In this document: piece by piece, positions 6,199 through 10,536 of the stretch
Layout: every line of letters starts with the position of its first letter
Numbering within the stretch: position 1 is the stretch's first letter
Position numbers and translations under genes: made by a program
Assembly (NCBI GenBank): GCA_031263295.1
Contig: JAISGC010000114.1
Location: 1 to 10,536 of the forward strand
Length of the DNA: 10,536 nt
Source: Rickettsiales bacterium
GTDB taxonomy: Bacteria > Pseudomonadota > Alphaproteobacteria > Rs-D84
Reading direction: 5' to 3'
Notes under the pieces: model-generated
Databases searched by the model: none
Told to the model about the DNA's origin: nothing
What the model saw: the letters and a program-made list of their open reading frames with translations, nothing else

Positions 6199-6813
6199 TT
6201 ATGGCGAAATCAGCTTCATTTCCGTCTCGCACTCTTCGGGAATCGTTTCGAGGCAGAGGTTGCGCGCGCCGTCGTAAAGCGCCTTTCCCGACAGGCCGTC
6301 CAGGGACGCGGCCTCGTCCTCTTCCTCCTCGAACTCTTCTGTTCCGAACAGGCGGTCGAGTTCGGCCTGGCGCGCGGCTTTTTTCTTGGCCTTGGCGTTG
6401 TAGTCGTTGACGACATTTCCGTCTTTATCGTATTCGCGCGTTCCGTTGAACAAGATGTCTGCGTTGGCGCCCGCGCGTGCTTTTTCGACTTCGATGGTCG
6501 CGATGCGCGAAGCCTCGTCCGTGTTCTTTTCGATTTTCTTCATGGTCGCTTCATATTGGGCATAGTCGGCCGAACACATGCACGAGCCGCCCGATTCGTT
6601 CGCCGACTGGCAGAAATTATCCATGCATCCAAAATAAGTCTGATAGCATTCGGTCTCTTCGATTCCGCTGCTGACTTTCGCCCTGACCGTAGATTTGGCC
6701 GTCGTCGCCACCATCGCGGCGCCCTTGGCTCCCGTACTCTTTTTAACAGCGGAGTGCGCGCCAAAAGAGAATAAGAGAATAAGAGAATAAGAGAATAAGA
6801 GTATTTTTTTCAT
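6199..6813 (-). CDS. N-terminal part of large secreted Cys-rich protein, octamer-encoded signal peptide, premature TAA
   Basis: The ATG at 6813 opens MKKILLFSYSLILLFSFG followed by AHSA, a good Sec signal peptide whose core is encoded by four perfect copies of an 8-bp repeat. The mature start carries the family motif ECYQTYFGCMDNFCQ through GGSCMCS (about residues 55-81; Cys 56, 63, 68, 78, 80). A helical stretch and an acidic run (FEEEEDEA) follow. The section ends ECETEMKLISP at TAA 6201-6199. Translation past the stop continues in the same frame as YTTQIRNDCTALGKV, aligning with LYTRSVTADCKTF of the 742-residue paralogue. The gene is therefore a single unit of about 833 residues with one nonsense codon, in a position where the paralogue has Leu. 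The start lies four bases after the four-helix gene's stop. A 204-residue secreted fragment could still be made. Confidence 0.75.
   Translation of the reverse strand: MKKILLFSYSLILLFSFGAHSAVKKSTGAKGAAMVATTAKSTVRAKVSSGIEETECYQTYFGCMDNFCQSANESGGSCMCSADYAQYEATMKKIEKNTDEASRIATIEVEKARAGANADILFNGTREYDKDGNVVNDYNAKAKKKAARQAELDRLFGTEEFEEEEDEAASLDGLSGKALYDGARNLCLETIPEECETEMKLISP
6765..6804. repeat. Tandem octamer array (aagagaat x4 plus one degenerate) inside a signal peptide
   Basis: Four perfect copies of aagagaat run from 6765 to 6796, followed by aagagtat (6797-6804). Read on the minus strand they encode the LFSYSLIL core of the signal peptide. Eight is not a multiple of three, so gaining or losing one unit shifts the frame. 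The same octamer is present in inverted orientation at 7179-7210, on the other side of the four-helix gene. Confidence 0.9.
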
Positions 6814-6817
6814 GTTG

Positions 6818-7180
6818 TCATTCCATCTTTGTCTTTGTTGTTTTCAATGTCGCAAACAGCATTCTGCTCAATTCGTCGCAATCCTTATAAATGCTATTAA
6901 ATTCCTTTTGCGTTATATAATCCGTTTCCTTTAATAATCTCAACCAATACAGAGTTTCCGAACATTCTTTCATAGAAATCGAAACTTTCACCAAGAACTC
7001 TTTTTTGCTTATAGCAAACTTTGATTCTTGAAGATTCGCTCCTATGCTTGTCCCGCTCCGCAATATTTGTTTAGAGAGAACAAACTCTTTTTTCGCCTCT
7101 GCCAAATGCTTATAAAGTTTTATAATCCTTACCGCAAACTTCTCGCTTTTGATTCGCAAAATGCTTCTCTCGGTTTCCAT
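6818..7180 (-). CDS. Four-helix-bundle protein (S23 / 23S rRNA intervening-sequence-protein-like)
   Basis: A 120-residue, mostly helical, basic protein. It shows the hallmarks of the four helix bundle (S23/IVP-like) family: FAVRIIKLYKHLAEAKKEFV, then SKQILRSGTSIGANLQES at about 36-53, then ISKKEFLVKVSISMKECSET and LYWLRLLKETDYI. In other bacteria such proteins are encoded within 23S rRNA intervening sequences or as orphan genes; the biochemical role is unsettled. The diversity-generating retroelement accessory protein Avd shares the fold, but no reverse transcriptase is present here. The ATG at 7180 follows directly on an octamer array, whose AAGAG could act as ribosome site. The gene is markedly AT-rich beside its neighbours and is bordered by inverted octamer arrays, which suggests an inserted cassette. 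It ends four bases before the next gene. Confidence 0.85.
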   Translation of the reverse strand: METERSILRIKSEKFAVRIIKLYKHLAEAKKEFVLSKQILRSGTSIGANLQESKFAISKKEFLVKVSISMKECSETLYWLRLLKETDYITQKEFNSIYKDCDELSRMLFATLKTTKTKME

Positions 7181-7210
7181 TCTCTTATTCTCTTATTCTC
7201 TTATTCTCTA
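7179..7210. repeat. Tandem octamer array (attctctt x3 plus one degenerate), inverted partner of 6765-6804
   Basis: Three perfect copies of attctctt (7179-7202) and one with a final a (7203-7210) are the reverse complement of the array at 6765-6796. It lies directly upstream of the four-helix gene and overlaps its start codon. Together the two arrays form inverted borders about 380 bp apart. Confidence 0.88.
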
Positions 7211-7244
7211 AATATGTAAAATCGCTCCGCGATTTTACATATTT
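7210..7244. terminator. Perfect 16-bp hairpin over the stop codon of the 742-residue protein gene
   Basis: The arms AAATATGTAAAATCGC (7210-7225) and GCGATTTTACATATTT (7229-7244) are perfectly complementary around a tcc loop. One arm contains the last codons and TAA of the gene at 7235-9463. There is no U tract, so it may be a weak terminator, a processing site or an RNA-stability structure. It may equally be a trace of cassette insertion, since a hairpin also stands beside the octamers at 2116-2134. Confidence 0.6.
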
Positions 7245-9463
7245 ATGTCCTCGCAGCTCTGTATTTCCTGACAGAACTTCTGCTCCTTCGAGGATAAGCC
7301 GCCCATAATTCCCGCGCCGAGGCCGCCGACGACTCCGCCGATGGCCGTTCCCCATCCGGGCGAGACCATCGTTCCGGCCGCCGCCCCGGCCGCCAAGCCG
7401 CCCGCGCCCGCTTTCAATGCGCCGGTCATAGCCGATTCTCCGCCCTCTTCGCAAACCTCCTGCGTCCGGCAGACATGGCAGTTGCGCAATGCGGGCTCGA
7501 ACGAAACGCTGTCGATTTTGTCGTCCTCGCCGAATAGCTCGCACGCGGCCTTGGCCTCGGCGACATCCTCTTTTTTGGCCAGCTCGCGCATTTTGGAAAC
7601 GAGAGCGCGATACTGCCTCTGCTCGGCGTTCACCTTGCCGATAAGTTTCGCGGTGTTGAAGACGGACCGGCCGACGCCCTGCTTGCCCTTGACCTTGATC
7701 TTCGGATTCTGCGTGTCGGCGCAGGCGCCTATCGTCGCGTCGTTTTCAAGCTGCGAGAAAAGTTTGTCGACCTCCTGGTCGGCGTAAGCTTTCCAGCCCA
7801 AGATGCCGGTCGATTCGCCCTCTTCGTTCTTCTGCGGCTCGAACAATTTTCGCGCCTCTTCGGTGTTGGTCAACGCGGATATGGCCGGGTCGTCCGCTAT
7901 GCAGGACATATCGGGTCCGCATACGCGCCCGAGATCCTCGGAAAACTTGTTGATGCAGCCCTGCATTATCGCATAGTCCAGTTGCAGGAAAATAGACGAG
8001 ACCAAAACATCGAACTGCTTCTGGCCCTTGCAGGACGGATAGAAATCCGCCGGGCATAGCTTCGCAAGTTCGTGCACCGGCTTGCCCAGGCACTCGGGCT
8101 TGGTATAGTCCGCGCCGCATTTGTCCTGGAAGCACGACTCCAAATCGTTCTGGCAGAATCGCACGCGCAAATACGCCAGCTTGTCGTTGACGACGCCCTT
8201 GAAGCCCGGGATGATTTCCTCGCACTCGTTTATCTCGGTGCAGATTCCGGCCGCGACCTCGACATTATTCAGACACGCGTCGTTGCTGGCGGTGCTGCAT
8301 TTGTCTTCAAGACAGGCCTCGGTCCGCGCAAGACAGGTATTGCGTTTATATTTGTCCGCGTATTTTGCGGCGTCGGCGAGGATTGATTTCATCTCGTCGT
8401 CCCAATCCTTCATAACATCTTTTTTGACGGCCATGCATTGGTCGGTTATGTTTTCGCAGGCGTTAGTGCGCCGGGTAAGAAGCCCCTTGTCCAGGCAGTT
8501 CTCGAAGTTCTCGCCGCATCCGCCCTTTTCCGCAACGCAGGCGCGCATCGCAATCAGGCATTCGCCGCGATTGTATTTGTTCGTGTTTTCAAGCTCGGCA
8601 AAGCGCGCGGCGCGGACGGCCTTTTCCGCGGCGGCCTTGTTGTTGTCGGCGACTTTTTGCTGCTGGCCCAAAAATGTGGTGAATGTTTTGCAGTCGGCCG
8701 TGACGGAGCGCGTGTAAAGCAACTTGACCATATCGCCGTCCTTGCCGCATTTGGCCAGGCGGTCCGCGCAGGATTTGCCCGCCATTTTATAAAGCGCGTC
8801 GCCTATCTCATAGTCGTCGTCAAGGCCGTCGTCCTCCTCGTCGCCGGTTCCGGCGTTCAGCCAGGCGTTCAGGTCGATGCGGCTGTTTTTCGCCTTGTCC
8901 GAGCCGCCGAAAACGAGGACCGCCTTGGCGCCGAGCTTTTCCTTTTCAACGCCCTCGCTGTAAAGCTTTTCGGCCTCGGCCTGGGTCGAGTTGATTTTCC
9001 GTATCATAGTTTTGGAGCGGTCGATATTGTCCGAACAGGCGCAGCGCTCGCCCTCCGATTCGTCCAATAGACAGAACTGGTCCATGCAATCGTTGTATTC
9101 GTCGCGGCAGGCGTCGGCGTTTTCGACGACGGGCGTCGCGACCGCGATTGCGGCGGCGACCTCGGCCGCGGGCTCGGCTTTCGCCGCCGTTTTCGTTTCG
9201 GTTTTCGCGGGCGCGGCTTCGACAACCTCGACCTCTTCGATTTCTTCCTCGTCGTCAATCTCGGGCTCGGGCTCCGCGATTGGGGCCGCGGCAACTGCGG
9301 CGACCGGTGCGACCGGTGCGGACGGCGCGGACGCAGCGACCGCCGCCGAACCGGCGCGGATTGCGGGCATCGCCCGCCCGCTCGCTCTGCCGCTCATCGC
9401 CCCGACGCGCGCTGGTTCGGCCGCCTGCAAATTGCCGACGAACAAAATTGAAAACAATATCAA
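7235..9463 (-). CDS. Large secreted Cys-rich protein with C-x6-C repeats (intact paralogue)
   Basis: 742 residues from TTG at 9463. A better start may be CTG at 9478, which gives MKTILLILFSILFVGNLQAA, a complete signal peptide with a lysine; no ATG is available. After the signal comes an Ala/Pro/Glu-rich linker (about 40-112), then the family motif ACRDEYNDCMDQFCLLDESEG through CACS (118-144). The body has repeated C-x6-C-x6-C-x6-C clusters, e.g. ECLIAMRACVAEKGGCGENF, and RFCQNDLESCFQDKCG. Near the C-terminus are RNCHVC, a glycine-zipper stretch (GAGGLAAGAAAGTM, then GGVVGGLGAGIMGG) that could insert in a membrane, and the end QSCEDINM. The protein aligns over its length with the split gene at 4312-6813. 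I know no function; an exported, disulfide-stabilised structural or surface protein is likely. No disruption inside. Confidence 0.8.
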   Translation of the reverse strand: MILFSILFVGNLQAAEPARVGAMSGRASGRAMPAIRAGSAAVAASAPSAPVAPVAAVAAAPIAEPEPEIDDEEEIEEVEVVEAAPAKTETKTAAKAEPAAEVAAAIAVATPVVENADACRDEYNDCMDQFCLLDESEGERCACSDNIDRSKTMIRKINSTQAEAEKLYSEGVEKEKLGAKAVLVFGGSDKAKNSRIDLNAWLNAGTGDEEDDGLDDDYEIGDALYKMAGKSCADRLAKCGKDGDMVKLLYTRSVTADCKTFTTFLGQQQKVADNNKAAAEKAVRAARFAELENTNKYNRGECLIAMRACVAEKGGCGENFENCLDKGLLTRRTNACENITDQCMAVKKDVMKDWDDEMKSILADAAKYADKYKRNTCLARTEACLEDKCSTASNDACLNNVEVAAGICTEINECEEIIPGFKGVVNDKLAYLRVRFCQNDLESCFQDKCGADYTKPECLGKPVHELAKLCPADFYPSCKGQKQFDVLVSSIFLQLDYAIMQGCINKFSEDLGRVCGPDMSCIADDPAISALTNTEEARKLFEPQKNEEGESTGILGWKAYADQEVDKLFSQLENDATIGACADTQNPKIKVKGKQGVGRSVFNTAKLIGKVNAEQRQYRALVSKMRELAKKEDVAEAKAACELFGEDDKIDSVSFEPALRNCHVCRTQEVCEEGGESAMTGALKAGAGGLAAGAAAGTMVSPGWGTAIGGVVGGLGAGIMGGLSSKEQKFCQEIQSCEDINM

Positions 9464-9481
9464 AAGTATTGTCTTCAGTTT

Positions 9482-9503
9482 ATTTATTCTTTATTTATTC
9501 TTT
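9482..9503. repeat. 11-bp tandem duplication at the gene junction
   Basis: Two adjacent identical copies of atttattcttt (9482-9492, 9493-9503) span the stop of the upstream gene and the region where the ribosome site of the 742-residue protein gene should lie. On the minus strand this reads AAAGAATAAAT twice, a poor ribosome site. Unit gain or loss could change translational coupling. Confidence 0.75.
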
Positions 9504-10437
9504 AATTGCCGCCCACAACCGAGGACGCCATGGAACTTATGTCGACCTTGCTTCCGATGGAGCTTATGACATCCTTGGCTCCCTCGCCGACATTCTGTAT
9601 TCCCGACGAGCCGAACAATTTTCCGATTCCGCTTTCGCCGCCTTTTTTCTCGCCGTTTATGACCGCGTTGCCGACGACTCCGCCGACGACGCCGACGCCC
9701 GCGACGGCGCCGCCTATCATCGCGCGCTTTTTGCCCGCGCCGGAATCCGCGCGCTGGGTCGCGGTGTCGAAGTTATGACTGATTCCGTCGGTGTCGGTGC
9801 CGCGGTCGGAATAGAGTTTGGCCGTGTCGACGATCGTCTCGCTCTCGATGCCTTCGGGCATGCCGAGCGCCTCTTTCGCGGCCTTCATCTTGTCGGCCAA
9901 GACCGCATATTGCAGCTGCGCGTCGCCCATCTCGCGCGATAGCTCCGGCGTGGTCCCGGCCTCGTTGTATTTCACATTTTTATATCCGTTGACGCCGCAG
10001 GCGATTGTGCCGAGATACGCCGCCATTTCTTTTGCGGCGGTTTCGTCCGCCTGCTTTTCGGCCAGGCCCTGCATCAATTGCATGCCGCCGATTCCGGTCG
10101 CCGCCATGGTCAGCCCGCCCAGCATTTTATTTGCTGTCGACTGCTCTTTGTCCTTTGCGGCCTTGGCTTTGTCTTGCAGTTCGGCGACCTCGTCCGCGGA
10201 ATAGGTCTTCTGGCTGTTATTTTTAAGAAGGTCCATAACTTTGCTGATGACATTCGCGCTGACGCCGTTGGATTTGGCGCTGTTGGACAAAGACTGAACC
10301 TCGGCGGAATAGGCATTTTTCGCGGCGGCGATACTGGTGGCGGCGCGAATCATATCGCCCAGCCCCGCGACGGCGACGACCGGCGCGAAAAGGATTGCGC
10401 ACGAACAGGCCAGCCAAATAAATCGCCGTTGTTTCAT
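9502..10437 (-). CDS. Secreted protein of unknown function with glycine-zipper segment
   Basis: 311 residues. The Sec signal peptide MKQRRFIWLACSCAILFAPV followed by VAVAG has a basic start, a hydrophobic core and likely cleavage after AVA. The mature part is Ala/Lys/Glu-rich and probably helical (about 40-210). A glycine-zipper hydrophobic stretch (MIGGAVAGVGVVGGVVGNAV, about residues 241-260) could span or insert in a membrane. The Ser/Gly-rich tail ends SMASSVVGGN. Only one or two cysteines lie beyond the signal, unlike its neighbours. The ATG at 10437 has GAGAG about 6 bases upstream. It is the first gene of the leftward series, and its TAA lies 24 bases before the CTG start proposed for the next gene. 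I recognise no named family; a partner of the Cys-rich proteins in an envelope structure is plausible. Confidence 0.8.
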   Translation of the reverse strand: MKQRRFIWLACSCAILFAPVVAVAGLGDMIRAATSIAAAKNAYSAEVQSLSNSAKSNGVSANVISKVMDLLKNNSQKTYSADEVAELQDKAKAAKDKEQSTANKMLGGLTMAATGIGGMQLMQGLAEKQADETAAKEMAAYLGTIACGVNGYKNVKYNEAGTTPELSREMGDAQLQYAVLADKMKAAKEALGMPEGIESETIVDTAKLYSDRGTDTDGISHNFDTATQRADSGAGKKRAMIGGAVAGVGVVGGVVGNAVINGEKKGGESGIGKLFGSSGIQNVGEGAKDVISSIGSKVDISSMASSVVGGN

Positions 10438-10495
10438 ATTCTCTCTATATGTATTGATTTTATCATAAATCTGGTTTTTGGAAAAGCGGAATAGT
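10438..10495 (-). promoter_or_regulatory. Probable promoter region of the leftward operon
   Basis: AT-rich sequence with minus-strand TATGATAAAAT (about 10467-10457) as a possible -10 region and no convincing -35. The 13-mer gtttttggaaaag (10474-10486) also occurs at 2621-2633, inside the spacer of the promoter before the candidate RNA. Confidence 0.3.
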
Positions 10496-10530
10496 AACGA
10501 CTAACTACTAACGACTAGTGACTAACGATG
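10496..10530. repeat. Degenerate 7-bp tandem array at the window edge
   Basis: Five consecutive heptamers are readable: aacgact, aactact, aacgact, agtgact, aacgatg. The array lies upstream of the operon promoter region and may continue outside the window. It differs from the octamer type at 6765 and 7179, but is another short-unit tandem array next to a gene start. Confidence 0.6.
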
Positions 10531-10536
10531 TGCCTG

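Noticed and set aside
6144..6201. A frameshift between the two sections of the large Cys-rich gene
   Set aside because: Positions 6813 and 6144 differ by a multiple of three, and reading through TAA continues the same frame and the same alignment. The break is a nonsense codon only.
2058..6201. UAA read as an amino acid in this organism, given two internal TAA codons
   Set aside because: TAA also ends the 742-residue paralogue exactly after its conserved C-terminal motif, and it ends higA and the 311-residue gene sensibly. UAA is a real stop here.
4876..6774. 632-codon plus-strand open frame over the large Cys-rich gene
   Set aside because: The minus strand carries the conserved Cys motifs, signal peptide and homology to the 742-residue paralogue. 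The plus translation has no recognisable domain, and codon structure fits the minus frame.
6818..7180. Avd accessory protein of a diversity-generating retroelement
   Set aside because: The fold is related, but there is no reverse transcriptase, no template/variable repeat pair with A-biased changes, and no C-type-lectin target in the window. The differences between the 215-bp arms are not A-specific.
6765..7210. CRISPR-like repeat arrays
   Set aside because: Units of 8 bp are contiguous with no spacers, and no cas genes are present.

Overview
The window looks like part of a chromosome of a host-associated, probably gut-dwelling alphaproteobacterium of an uncultured lineage. This placement is an inference from the style of the large secreted Cys-rich proteins, not from a marker gene. 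It uses the standard code: UAA, UAG and UGA all end genes here. Base composition is moderately GC-rich in the large genes and clearly lower in a toxin-antitoxin pair and in a small four-helix-bundle gene.

Layout, left to right. 1-1526 (-): an AMP-forming acyl-CoA synthetase missing only its last residues, with its own sigma70-type promoter at 1563-1591. 1632-2156 (-): a small secreted Cys-rich protein gene broken by an in-frame TAA inside a signal peptide that is itself built from 8-bp repeats. 2184-2353: a hairpin-rich element with terminal inverted repeats. About 2354-2608 (-): a heavily folding, non-coding segment behind a near-consensus promoter (2614-2642), probably a structured RNA. 2738-3246 (+): a promoterless copy of the C-terminal end of the large gene further right. 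3430-4104 (-): a higBA toxin-antitoxin pair with a perfect palindromic operator. 4121-4312: a second hairpin element, inverted relative to the first. 4312-6813 (-): a large secreted Cys-rich protein gene of about 833 residues, split by an in-frame TAA at 6199-6201. 6818-7180 (-): a four-helix-bundle (S23/IVP-like) gene bordered on both sides by inverted arrays of the octamer aagagaat. 7235-9463 (-): a 742-residue paralogue of the large Cys-rich protein. 9502-10437 (-): a 311-residue secreted protein with a glycine-zipper segment. 10496-10530: a degenerate 7-bp repeat array.

The genes from 10437 down to 4312 run in one direction with short gaps and probably form one operon for exported, disulfide-rich surface or periplasmic proteins of unknown role. 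Three features suggest that it varies. First, a second C-terminal cassette lies in inverted orientation on the far side of higBA and shares 215 bp at about 95% identity. Second, an 8-bp repeat array lies inside a signal peptide, where gain or loss of one unit shifts the frame. Third, a cassette-like four-helix gene bordered by the same octamers has a probable internally deleted relative inside another signal peptide (2060-2156). None of these has been tested here beyond reading the sequence by eye.
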